From Trematomus loennbergii (Eukaryota > Chordata > Actinopteri > Perciformes > Nototheniidae), in contig JAAOOA010000183.1 in the NCBI GenBank assembly GCA_012861695.1, forward strand, positions 222,501-286,500: DNA of 64,000 bases, in the 5' to 3' direction. Below are positions 46,238-58,150 of this stretch, in pieces. Each line of letters begins with the position of its first letter. The stretch's first letter is position 1. Made by a program: the position numbers and the translations under genes. The notes beneath the pieces were generated by a model. It made no database searches. It was not told where the DNA came from and saw only the letters and a list, made by a program, of their open reading frames with translations.

Positions 46238-48425
46238 GGGTATTACAGAGTATTATAGAGTATTATAGAGTATTACAGAGTATTACAGAGTATTACTGAG
46301 TATTACAGAGTATTACAGAGTATTACAAAGTACCACAGAGTATTACAGAGTATTACAGAGTATTACAGAGTACCACAGAGTATTACAGAGTATTACAGAG
46401 TATTACAGAGTACCACAGAGTATTACAGAGTATTACTGAGTACCACAGAGTATTACAGAGTACCACAGAGTATTACAGAGTATTACTGAGTATTACAGAG
46501 TATTACAGAGTATTACAGAGTACCACAGAGTATTACATAGTATTACAGAGTATTACAGAGTACCACAGAGTATTACAGAGTATTACAGAGTATTACTGAG
46601 TATTACTGAGTATTACAGAGTATTACAGAGTACCACAGAGTATTACAGAGTATTACAGAGTATTACAGAGTATTACAGAGTATTACAGAGTATTACAGAG
46701 TATTACAAAGTATTACAGAGTATTACAGAGTATTACAGAGTACCACAGAGTATTACAAAGTATTATAGAGTACCACAGAGTATTAAAGAGTATTACGGAG
46801 TATTACAGAGTATACAGGGTATTACAGAGTATTACAGAGTATTATAGAGTATTAAAGAGTATTACAGAGTATTACGGAGTATTACAAAGTATTATAGAGT
46901 ATTACAGAGTATTACAGAGTATTATAGAGTATTAAAGAGTATTACAGAGTATTACGGAGTATTACTGAGTATTACGGAGTATTACGGAGTATTACAGGGT
47001 ATTACGGAGTGTTACGGAGTGTTACGGAGTATTACGGAGTGTTACGGAGTATTACGGAGTATTACGGAGTGTTACGGAGTGTTACGGAGTATTACGGAGT
47101 GTTACAGAGTATTACAGAGTATTACAGGTTATTACGGAGTATTACGGAGTGTTACGGAGTGTTACGGAGTGTTACGGAGTGTTACGGAGTATTACGGAGT
47201 ATTACAGAGTATTACAAAGTATTACAGAGTATTACAGAGTACCATAGAGTATTACAGGGTATTACAGAGTATTACAGCGTACCACAGAGTATTACAAAGT
47301 ATTATAGAGTATTACAGAGTATTACAGAGTATTACGGAGTATTACAGAGTATTACGGAGTGTTACAGAGTATTACAGGGTATTACAGAGTATTACAGAGT
47401 ATTACAGAGTATTACAAAGTATTATAGAGTATTACAGAGTATTACGGAGTGTTACAGAGTATTACAGAGTATTACGGAGTGTTACAGAGTATTACAGGGT
47501 ATTACAAAGTATTACAGAGTATTACAGAGTACCACAGAGTATTACAAAGTATTATAGAGTACCACAGAGTATTAAAGAGTATTACAGAGTATTACAAAGT
47601 ATTATAGAGTATTACAGACTATTACAGAGTATTACAGGGTATTACAGAGTATTACAGAGTACCACAGAGTATTACAAAGTATTACGGAGTATTACGGAGT
47701 GTTACGGAGTATTACGGAGTATTACGGAGTGTTACGGAGTGTTACGGAGTGTTACGGAGTGTTACGGAGTATTACGGAGTATTACAGAGTATTACAAAGT
47801 ATTACAGAGTATTACAGAGTATTATTACGGAGTATTACAGAGTATTACAGAGTATACGGAGTATTACAGAGTATTACGGAGTGTTACAGAGTATTACAGG
47901 TATTACAGAGTATTACAGAGTATTACAGAGTATTACAAGTATTATAGAGTATTACAGAGTATTACGGAGTGTTACAGAGTATTACAGAGTATTACGGAGT
48001 GTTACAGAGTATTACAGGGTATTACAAAGTATTACAGAGTATTACAGAGTACCACAGAGTATTACAAAGTATTATAGAGTACCACAGAGTATTAAGAGTA
48101 TTACAGAGTATTACAAAGTATTATAGAGTATTACAGACTATTACAGAGTATTACAGGGTATTACAGAGTATTACAGAGTACCACAGAGTATTACAAAGTA
48201 TTACGGAGTATTACGGAGTGTTACGGAGTATTACGGAGTATTACGAGTATTACGGAGTGTTACGGAGTATTACGGAGTATTACGGAGTGTTACGGAGTAT
48301 TACGGAGTGTTACGGAGTGTTACGGAGTGTTACGGAGTGTTACGGAGTATTACGGAGTATTACGGAGTATTACAGAGTATTACAGGGTATTACAAAGTAT
48401 TGCAGAGTGTTACAGAGTATTGCAG
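46238..48425. repeat. 2.2 kb decamer array (TATTACAGAG)n
   Basis: About 215 copies of TATTACAGAG with variants TATTACGGAG, GTTACGGAGT, TACCACAGAG and TATTATAGAG arranged in blocks, so local homogenisation is visible (for example CGG-type blocks at 46990-47200, 47685-47790 and 48200-48365). Blocks of several hundred bases repeat at larger scale (47330-47660 resembles 47870-48190). All plus-strand frames are open (YYRVLQSITE), giving spurious frames of up to 352 codons. It starts 16 bp beyond the agmatinase acceptor. Confidence 0.97.
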
Positions 48426-48691
48426 GATAGTTACCTAGATTTTAGACTTTTTTCTGTATTTTCAGACATTTTAATATATTTATTTTTAAACATCTTTTCA
48501 TCTATTTTTTTATTTTTATCTTTTTTAAAAACATTTTAATTAATTTGTACATTTTTTATATTTCTTTAAACAATGTTTTTTACAACATTTTCCGCATATT
48601 ATTTGAACAGTTTTCACATTATTTTGGAGAATCTTTCCATATTTCCTGAAAAAGAAATACCACAATATTCAACATTTAATATAGAATTTAG
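48426..48691. other. AT-rich stretch
   Basis: T-rich simple sequence between the decamer array and the second 300-bp direct repeat; nothing recognised. Confidence 0.5.
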
Positions 48692-48990
48692 GAAAACAAA
48701 AAGTCTAAAGTCTCAGATTGCAGCTTCTTAAATGTATTCCTAACCCTCTGTGACAGTAAGCTAAATATCTTTGAAGAGGTCTTCTTAGGCTCTCTCTCAG
48801 TTTACAGACCCACCAACCAGCTTGGTCTATAAAGATGTTGCAGCCATATCTCTCAGTGTGTCGGACTCTGTACTCGCTCATGAAGTAAATATGTTTTGTA
48901 CGTTTAAGCATTAAAGATTACAGCGTGCATTTTGTTGAGCAACAGCGCATTGATGAATAGCAATAAAAGATCTTTGTACCGTGTAATAAA
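48692..48990. repeat. 300-bp direct repeat, copy 2
   Basis: Second copy of 44709-45013, differing at a few positions (for example ATGTTTTGTACGTTTAAGC against ATGGTTTGTACGTTTGAAGC). Its last part (AAAGATCTTTGTACCGTGTA to GATACAGA) is repeated a third time at 49347-49382. Confidence 0.9.
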
Positions 48991-49630
48991 CTGATACAGA
49001 AACAGGAGATGAATCTGTTGATCATTGATCAGATTCTTAAATTGAGGCTTCACTGCTTCTCTTTATCTCTAAAAACCTTTGAAAACTGATAATCTTTGTT
49101 TTTATTGTGACAGATTTATCTCCCAGGACTTCAGATGGACGGTGAGTTGCAGCCCTGAAGCAACAAGGCTTTTTAGACCTTTGGTTGAGAACATGAACAG
49201 AACTGTCCAGTCCAACCTGATCATCAGCAGAGAACAGACTTACTTCTCAGCCACCGCCTGCAGGATGGGACGTATGCAATGGTGTTGTCTCTACCTGCAG
49301 AGACAGCAGCTGTTAGAGAGCCACCATGGAGCCAATGAGAGCACTAACAGATCTTTGTACCGAGTAATAAACTGATACAGAGACAGAAGATTCATCAGCA
49401 ACCATTCCTGTTGATCATTCACTAAATCTGTAAACATTTCATTGGTTCCTCATTCTTAAATGTGCTCCACTGTTTCTCGTTATCTTTAATAAATCTTTGA
49501 AAACTGAAAATCTTTGTTGCAGGAATGAGTCCTAAACCCTGCAATGTGTCAGCACAACCCTGTCTCCTAAAAATGACGTTCCCACAGAACTAAACTGCAT
49601 TCTCAATTACGTTTAGCTAGAAACTTATTT
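48991..49630. other. Partly duplicated non-coding stretch
   Basis: A segment from TAATAAACTGATACAGA to CTTTGAAAACTGA occurs at 48986-49088 and again, diverged, at 49366-49509. The plus frame 49079-49375 lies between the copies and resembles no known protein. From 49560 a dispersed-repeat-like text (CTCCTAAAAATGACGTTCCC) begins. Confidence 0.4.
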
Positions 49631-49638
49631 TCTCCCAC

Positions 49639-49840
49639 ACGTTACGTTTGTTATGAACGTATCTCAAATACGTTTATTTTCTACATATCTTCTAGAAACA
49701 TATTTTCTCCCACGTTACGTTTGTTATGAACGTATCTCAAATACGTTTATTTTCTACATATCTTCTAGAAACATATTTTCTCCCACGTTACGTTTGTTAT
49801 GAACGTATCTCAAATACGTTTATTTTCTACATATCTTTGC
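49639..49840. repeat. Three tandem copies of a 73-bp unit
   Basis: Copies begin at about 49641, 49714 and 49787 with CGTTACGTTTGTTATGAACG. Each contains AACGTAT-CTCAA-ATACGTT, a perfect 7-bp inverted repeat around a 5-base spacer. The third copy is truncated after CTACATATCTT. Confidence 0.9.
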
Positions 49841-50004
49841 CATTTATTGTCTTGCTTATAATAATGATAATAGTCATTTATAAATATCATTTTAGAGCAC
49901 ACATTTGAAATCGACGATTGGGCTCGATATCCTATGGTTAAATTAAAATCAGTAGGCGAGGCTGTAATTTCGCCAGCTGCGAGGCAGAAAATAATAGTTT
50001 TAAC

Positions 50005-50130
50005 ATGCCAAAAAGCTGCTGTGTCGTTTATTGCACCTCAAACATTAAAACAAATCCAGAGTGACGTGTTTCTGTACTTCCTCTAAGAAGAAAGGACAGT
50101 AACAGAAGAGCTCTGTGGCTTCAGGCTTGA
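50005..50130 (+). pseudogene. THAP-domain N-terminal scrap
   Basis: The ATG at about 50005 gives MPKSCCVVYCTSNIKTNPE and then a stop; in another frame RRKDSNRRALWL follows. MPK-x-C-x3-5-C and the later R-x-x-W are the start of a THAP zinc finger, as found in P-element, ISL2EU and Kolobok transposases and in THAP host factors. The remainder of the finger is degraded. The family is not resolvable. Confidence 0.5.
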
Positions 50131-51860
50131 TCGCCGTTCAAATGACAGCGTTGGTTTCCCCAAAAGTGGGCGGAGCTGTAAAGTGACGTAGATTTTACTC
50201 TCATCTATTATTCAAAACCATTCTATTTATTCTAACGTAAATTACATGCCAGTGTTTTATCTTTTTATTTAGCGATTTGTTTCTGTTGTTTAACTGGGAA
50301 TGTTTTCACATTGAACCGGAAGTACGTCACTTCACTTTGTCTTCTTCGTCCCTTTTACGTTCCAGACAATGCATGGCTCAGCGTAACAGACTGAACAGCG
50401 ACCCCAGGTGTGTCTACATTGGAATTACATCTTCATTACTGAAGGAAAAATACTTGACCTAGTGTTTGTTAACTGGGTTTTTAATGCAGTTGGCTTTTCT
50501 TAATGGTTACAATATTGCTATGAGTTATATCTGAAGCAAATTATGTTTCTGAAGATGTGTAGTCAATTCCACCCTTCAATGTAGCATAAATGTGAACTCT
50601 CATTACAGGAACAATACCGGAAACAGACGTAGGAAAGATCCTCAGCTCGCTGATTGGATGTTTTAGCCGCAATGCACGTTGGGATATGGTGTTTATGCGA
50701 TGTGAAATCCGAAAACATTTAAAAAATAATAATAATACTTTATTCAGAGTGTGCTTGCTTTTCTCTTTGAAAGTCATCACATAACGGCATTGTAATACAC
50801 GGTTCGGCTGCATTAAATATTACACATCTGCCGTAGTTCTTTATTTATAGAGCCCTGATGAGAAGACTTCTGGACAAACAGGAAGAACTGCCGCCGAAAC
50901 TGAATACGTGACGTGGATCATAAATATATCAACAATTAAACAACATCTTACATTTCTTTTCACACAATACGTCTCCTTGCAGTATCAATACTAATTCGGC
51001 TGACTTTTATATTTGATCCAATTGGTAGATAGGTTATATTTACACCATAACGGTGCACAGCTGATATAAAAGGACTTGTAGTTTTTAAAGATATTACTGA
51101 TTTTCTTTGAATATAAGAATGTAAATACTGAGTTGAGAGAATAGTCAGGGGATTTGGGTGATGGGAGACACATCTATGGATTCAGAATTTCAATAGCTTA
51201 CTGTTAGATGACGGATATACCTTTCTGTCTGTGATGTTTTACAAATCAGATATTAATGTGTAGAAGTAAAACATGAGAAAAATATAGCAATATCCTGTAA
51301 AATTATGTAAAAACATGAATAAAACTACACATATTCAGATGTTATACATACATAAGTGTCCTACACTAATAATACAAAGTTATTATTAGTATACTGTGTG
51401 TACCTTGTGTGCACCGCCTAGTGGTTAAAGCACGCTATTGAATTATTTTTGTTGAATAATGTTATTTTTGTTGAATAATGTTATTTGATGAAAAAAATAT
51501 TAAGAGTACATACTTTCATAGGGGGAAAGTAGAAGGTCAATGATAGAAATATAGAATATAAAAAATCAAGAAGATACTGTAAGTGATCTCTACAATAAAA
51601 CAGTTTAGTGCCGGATGTACAAAGATATTAATAGGAGGATGTGCAAAACAGACAAACTAATTAACCTTTATTAACACATTAAAGAATACTTTAGGTTAAG
51701 GTCTTCTTTCAAAGAAAAAAGCTTTGGGGGTATCTATCTACAGATACATATTAGTTTAGCAGTTTCGCAGAACAGTAAAGTAACAGTTGTACAGACCCTG
51801 AACGCAGCACATGAGTAATCTGTATAAAGGTTGAATAGTAACCTGGCCCCGGGTCTGTTG
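50131..51860. other. Non-coding stretch, no gene recognised
   Basis: No domain in the small frames at 50277-50462, 50541-50813 or 50991-51173. AT content is high after 50900. Confidence 0.4.
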
Positions 51861-51867
51861 GAGGTCC

Positions 51868-51957
51868 TATACATGTAGTGCAGTAGAAGTACACCATGTA
51901 CCTCTGAAATGCAGTGGAAGTACACAGCAGCATGAAGGCGTCTCTCTGTGCCCTCAG
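51868..51957. repeat. Short repeat next to protease exon, inverse orientation
   Basis: TGTAGTGCAGTAGAAGTACACCATGTACCTCTG followed by a second, diverged copy. It is the inverse of the repeats at 33940-34240 and is followed by the polypyrimidine tract TCTCTCTGTGCCCTCAG of the protease exon. Confidence 0.75.
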
Positions 51958-52113
51958 GGGGACTCCGGGGGGCCTCTGATCTGTGACGGGCAGCTGGAGG
52001 GCATCGTGTCCTGGGGAATCAGCTGCGCTAACCCCTACTTCCCCGGGGTCTACACCAAAGTGAGGAACTACGTGGGCTGGATCCAGAGGGTCATCGCTAC
52101 GTTCTCTCCATGA
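51958..52113 (+). CDS. Trypsin-like serine protease, terminal exon
   Basis: Last exon of a chymotrypsin-fold (S1) secreted protease, which cleaves after a residue selected by its S1 pocket. The exon begins in phase 0 after TGCCCTCAG and reads GDSGGPLIC, with the nucleophile Ser, then [18 protein letters not shown] and [13 protein letters not shown], and stops at 52111-52113. Starting the final exon at GDSGGP is the standard architecture of trypsin-like genes. SWGISCA is compatible with trypsin/tryptase-like members; the Asp that would fix specificity lies in an exon not found here. AATAAA occurs near 52308. The His and Asp exons are not recognised upstream, so this may be an orphan or an incomplete copy. 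Confidence 0.85.
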   Translation, partial: GDSGGPLICDGQLEGIVSWGISCANPYFPGVYTKVRNYVGWIQRVIATFSP

Positions 52114-52700
52114 AGACACGCTGCACACACCATGCTACACTCACTCTGTGGAAACACTTTATCACATTCTTCCTGAGGGTTTATTATATTAGTAACTCCA
52201 CACTGTGGAGCATAGAGCCATGGTTATCTGTCTCTTAGATATTTAGACCTGTATTTATTACAATTCATGGGTTTTCATTCAATGTTCTTATGGAGAAATG
52301 AGATGAAGCAATAAATAGTGGTGGACTGATATGGGTGTTAAAATGGCTAATATTGTGTTTTTTCTTTTGCATCTGATTAAATAAAATAATAATGAGAAAC
52401 ATGTATTCAACTACTTTATTGACTCAGTTGGTGTTTGCTTCAGAAGTTGTGCATTGCATTCAATTTAACTAGAGAATGCAAATCCTGAAGAAATTGCTAG
52501 TGGGAATGCTTTATGCTGAAAAGCTGACGCTAAACTGCTATGCTGCAATGTAATGTGTAAGAAGAAAGTGAAGAATTTAGATTGAAATGATACATGAACA
52601 CTGGGGGCTTGAATGTGTGATGAGAAGAAAAGAAAGTAAAAAGGCTTGGAAAAGCAGCAGAATATTTGAACTGCAAACTTTTGAACTAACTTGATGGTGA
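52114..52700. other. 3' flank of the protease exon
   Basis: Contains AATAAATAGTGG (about 52308) and AATAAAATAATAATG (about 52379) as candidate poly(A) signals. Nothing else is recognised. Confidence 0.5.
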
Positions 52701-53490
52701 ATGATCTGTCGCCATGCCAACGGCATTTTATGACATCCCATAATACGCTTAGATGCGTTGATGGCTGCATCGTTACCAAACCTGTGAAGTTTTGGGCCAT
52801 TTGGAGCATTTTCACTGAAGTTATGAGAAAACCGTGTTTCATGGCGGGCATTGTGTTGCCATGGCAACGGCATGTACGGTAGATGTCTTCACGGCTGGAC
52901 TGTTAGCACACATGTGAAGTTTGAGCACTTTTTGAACATTTTCATAGGAGTTATAGCGACATCGTCGTTTATGGCGAGTGATGCGTTTCCATGGAAACGG
53001 CATATGGTGAGATCTCAGATTTGGCGTAGAGCTGTTGAGGGCTGGACCGGTGATATACAAGCGAAGTTTGGGGGACGATCGGACCGTGTCCATTGGACTA
53101 ACAGCGACATTGTGCTTCATGGCGAGTGGTCTGTCGCCATGGCAACGGCATTTGATGACACCCCATAATATGGTTAGATGCGTTGATGGCTGCATCGTTA
53201 CCAAACCTGTGAAGTTTTGGGCCGTTTGAAGCATTTTCACTGAAGTTATGAGAAAACCGTGTTTCATGGCGAGCATTGTGTTGCCATGGCAACGGCATTT
53301 GAAGAAATCTCAAAACTGTCTCACAGATGTCTTCACGGATGGACTGTTAGCACACATGTGAATTTTGAGCACTTTTTGAACATTTTCATAGGAGTTAAAG
53401 GGACATCGTGTTTTATGGCGAGGGATGCGTTTCCATGGAAACGGCATATGGTGAGATTTCAGATTTGGCGTAGAGCTGTTGAGGCATGGA
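52700..53490. repeat. Roughly 147-bp tandem array with CCATGG palindromes
   Basis: Six copies of a diverged unit, each marked by a palindrome-like site before ACGGCAT: 52708 (GTCGCCATGCCAAC), 52855 (GTTGCCATGGCAAC), 52985 (GTTTCCATGGAAAC), 53133 (GTCGCCATGGCAAC), 53280 (GTTGCCATGGCAAC), 53429 (GTTTCCATGGAAAC). Spacings are 147, 130, 148, 147 and 149. Three successive units form a higher-order repeat of about 425-445 bp, seen as 52700-53040 against 53125-53485. Each unit also holds GTGAAGTTT-type and TTATGGCGAG-type motifs. Confidence 0.88.
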
Positions 53491-53497
53491 CCGGTGT

Positions 53498-54652
<1,155 letters not shown>

Positions 54653-54688
54653 ATAGGGTTAGGTTAGGTTAGGGTTAGGGTTAGGCAT
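54653..54688. repeat. Short interstitial telomere-like repeat
   Basis: TAGGGTTAGGTTAGGTTAGG followed by GTTAGGGTTAGG: five or six vertebrate-type TTAGGG/TTAGG units in the GGGTTA orientation. It is too short and internal to be a chromosome end. Confidence 0.75.
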
Positions 54689-54768
54689 TATAAATGTTGA
54701 ATCCTGTCACCGTGAAGCGGCGGCAGGATCGAATGCACTCTCCGTCGTTGTCACACATCAAGGCATGT

Positions 54769-57700
54769 TCATCTCTCATTCAGGCCCCTGGGATACACTG
54801 TGTCAAATCTGGCTATCCATAGCCTCTCACCTCTACGTCTCTGGGCCACAGACCATCTGGAGCTGGACTCCAGGACCGCTGCTTGAACGGATTGCCATCC
54901 ATGGAGCAGGAAGTGAGTAACTAATGGAGTAAGTGTGTTTTTTCTTCTCAAAATGTTATATCTATGTTGAGTGAACGTATAGAAATTGTATTGCCAGTTT
55001 CACCCACATACTGTATCCACAATGTTTACATGTAATAAGGTATACACAGTTTTTAGATTGTAGGCTGCCCAGATCCTGTGTTTTATAAACATTGTTGTTG
55101 GATTTGCTGCGCAACCAGATTTGTTGCTGAAAAAAATCCCTGTGACCCTGGAATTTGGGGTCAATATGGGTTGTATCTTTGCTTTGACCAAGTACGACTG
55201 CAGGTTTCTGTTTTTCCTAAACGCTGCAATATAGTGTGGTCTTGTAGAATGTCCGTTTCCTATAATGTTTTGGAAGTTGGATTTGATGACTCTGACTAAT
55301 TTAACAGCTGACTGGGAATATGTAGTTATAAAAGGTAATTTGGAGGAGACCGAAATGGGTTTCGTCTGTTGAAACGTTCTAAAGCATGTTTTTAGAAAGG
55401 AACGAGTATACCCTCTAGAGAACAATGCTCCAAAGAGCGTTTTGGTGGCCATAATGAAATCATCTCTGTTACTGCATATTCTATGGAACCTCAAAAGCTG
55501 TGATTTAACCAATCCCGCGTAAGTGTGATTCGGATGGTGGCTTGTTTTGTGGAGCAGGGCGTGGGTGTCTGTCTCTTTAAAAAATACTTTAGCATCCAAT
55601 TTGTGTGTATTATGGAAGTTAATTCCTTTGAATGTGGTGGTGTCCAGAAAGTCCACTGAGGTGTAGCTGGTGATGGATTTAAGTGAGATGGATTTGTTGT
55701 GGTTATTCAGAGTGACAACAAATAAGTCAAAATCCTCTTTGAGTGAGACCACACGCCCCAGATGTCATCCAGATATCTGAAATAGTGTTTGGGAGTCTTT
55801 TGGCAGGAGGAAAGGGCAGACGTTTCCCACCGGTGCAAACTTCTTTCCCATAGCAGTGCCTTTAATCTGCAGAAAGAAATCTCCATTAAATTCAAAGTCA
55901 TTACGTGTCAAATTGATTTCTAATAATTGTAGTATTTCCTTATCTGGTCTTTTTTTATCAGGGTGTTTCCGAAATATGTTTTTTATGGCTTGTATGCCTT
56001 CTTGGATGTCAATGTTTGTGTATAAGCTATCTACGTCCATGGTGAATAGCATGGCGTCCTGAGGTATATCGAGTAGTCTAATTCTTTTTAAGAAGTCGTA
56101 GGTGTCCTTTATGTAGCTGGCGTGGATGAAGGAAAGAGGATAGAAAAAAATCAATGAACTCGGCCGTGCGGTAGGTTTCGCTGCTGCAATCAGACACTAT
56201 GGGTCTGCCAGGAGGAATTTCATAAGGTAAGGACCATTTGTGTCTTTCCTTGTGTATTTTTGGCAGCATGTAAAATAGTCTGGCCCTGGTACAGAGGTGC
56301 CTGATAGAAACTTCATTTGTTTGGCATTTATGAATTTTTTGTCATATAGTGTTTGTAAAATCTTGTCAACTAATTTGATTGTGTCCAGATAAATCGGTTT
56401 GTTCAATTTAGAATAATAGTTGGTGTCCGATAATTGTCTGTATCCCTCCCATAGGTACTGGTCTCGGTCCATAACAACCACTACACTACCTTTATCGGCT
56501 GGCTTAATAATGATCTGTTTATTGTTGCTGAGCTCCAGCAATGCTGCAACCTCCTCTGGACAGAGGTTCGGTTGGACCGAGCATCTGGAAGCTGCTATCA
56601 AAATGGTTGATATCAGCTGCGATGAGAGTAGTGAGTTCCACCGGAAGTGTGACAGCGGAGGGAACCCAGTGCGATTTGGGAGTAAATGGAGGTGGGACAG
56701 AATCTTCTTTGTGTTGAAAATATGTTGCTAATTTCAATCTCCTGTGGTACTGTTGCAAATCCCATCTGCCTTGCTCGATAAGATTTGTGTTACTGCCTTT
56801 TGTAGGGATGAAATTTAGACCCCTGTTTAATAGCGTGATCTGCGGGGGAGTCAATGTAACGTGTTTGGCTAATATTAAAACATTTTTATTCCCCTCCTGT
56901 AAAGGCAGATTTGAGGGGACATTTAGTTTACCTGCTCACACCAGTGTTGAAGCATGAGTTTTGCGGTGGATTTAGTCCAATGGACATTATCCTTTTCGGT
57001 CCTAAATGACACACTTGGCAGCTGTGGTATGTGCTTTAGATTCTGTGTGATGTAGTCATTTAAATGGAGCAAATGTTTTTGTTCATTATGTGGCAGAAAG
57101 TGTGAGTAATTTATAACAGGTATCCAGATTGCTGCCTGTGGGAACCTCAACTTAGCAGCTCGGACTGCTGCCTGCAGCTGTTTCACGGTGGTCTGCTTGA
57201 CTTTATTTGATCTGTTATTTAGTCCAAATGACAAGATCACTTTTTCCACCACAGTGGCCCAGGATGAAGCCACATCCAGTGGATTCTGCCAGTGGTAAGT
57301 AGACAATGTATTTAATTTGATTATCTGAGCTTCCATCTCATCTGTGTAGTGATCCCGTAGGATCAACATGGTTGTAAAACACCAATTTTTTTGCATTGCC
57401 TTCAATCAGGGCCTGTGTGTCGGGGTAAGGAGAAGCCGGCTTGATCACCGTGGCCAGGTGTTCAGTCATTTTGGCTATGTTTGGTGGAGGATCTTCCGCC
57501 GACACGTTTTTCAGATGATGGATAGTTTTAATGATGGTGTGGATACAGTGTGCTTTCAATAAAAAATCTGGATCCTCTGACTGTTGTTTTTTCTCCTGAT
57601 GACTGTTTCTGTATGCGGGGTACGTATTGTTTTTGTACTGTGTGTTGTACTGTTTTTTCTCCTGATGACTGTTGAGGTAAGTATTGTTTTTGTACTGTGT

Positions 57701-58147
57701 GTTGTACTGTTTTTTCTCCTGATGACTGTTGAGGTAAGTATTGTTTTTGTACTCTGTGTTGTACTGTTTTTTCTCCTGATGACTGTGGAGGTAAGTATTG
57801 TTTTTGTACTGTGTGTTGTTGTGCTGTTTTTTCTCCTGATGACTGTTTCTGTTTGTGGGTAAGTATTGCTTTTGTACTGTGTGTTGTACTTTTTGTTGTT
57901 ATGGTTCTGTTTGGTAGCCCTCACACTGTTGTAACTGGAGTTCTGATTTTGGTATTCTGTAGGATACCGGGTTTCAAAAAATTGTGGCTTATAGCCTGGC
58001 TCTTTGTAGCGTTGTCGGAGCTGTTGTCACCGTATGTTCGTTGTCCGGCCCGTGTGACCGATGCGTAGGAACGTTGTTGTCGCGACGTTTATCACGACCA
58101 CGTCGGTAATCCACCACAGTCCAATCTCCGTTATCATCGTAACTCAT
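54769..58147 (-). pseudogene. Penelope-like retroelement (RT plus GIY-YIG), broken
   Basis: Penelope-like elements join a reverse transcriptase to a GIY-YIG endonuclease. Reading the minus strand: an ATG at 58147 (MSYDDNGDWTVVDYRRGRD); a 19-residue repeat region; a segment with VEKVILSFGLNNRSNKVKQ and AAIWIPVINYSHFLP; ITLLNRGLNFIPTKG; the RT with IIIKPADKGSVVVVMDRDQY, RPIVSDCSSETYRTAEFID, LFTMDVDSLYTNIDIQEG, IKGTAMGKKFAP and YFRYLDDIWGVW; a linker ending PILTPNSRVTGIFF; and the GIY-YIG region with YLITCKHCGY (after a shift) and HFLLHGWQSVQAAVLES, then RRRGERLWIARFDTVYPRGLN. At least six frameshifts separate these blocks (for example near 57405, 56900, 56560, 56150, 55750 and 55010). Confidence 0.85.
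57580..57870. repeat. 57-bp coding minisatellite in the Penelope-like ORF
   Basis: About five copies of a 57-bp unit (TTTTTTCTCCTGATGACTGT, then GAGGTAAGTATTGTTTTTGT). On the minus strand the unit is 19 codons, STKTILTSTVIRRKNSTTH, in the same direction as the element's ORF. Confidence 0.92.
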
Positions 58148-58150
58148 GAC

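Noticed and set aside
47009..48430. Plus-strand frames YYRVLQSITE up to 352 codons
   Set aside because: Pure translation of the TATTACAGAG decamer array; all three frames are open.
44709..48990. The two 300-bp direct repeats as LTRs of one element
   Set aside because: No TG...CA ends, and a host-type spliced agmatinase exon lies between them.
51410..51440. Possible tRNA B-box-like motif CCTAGTGGTTAAAGCAC
   Set aside because: The rest of a tRNA or SINE head could not be found.
52700..53490. Possible CRISPR-like array because of regular 147-bp spacing of a short palindrome
   Set aside because: The sequence between palindromes is itself repeated, and the genomic context is vertebrate.
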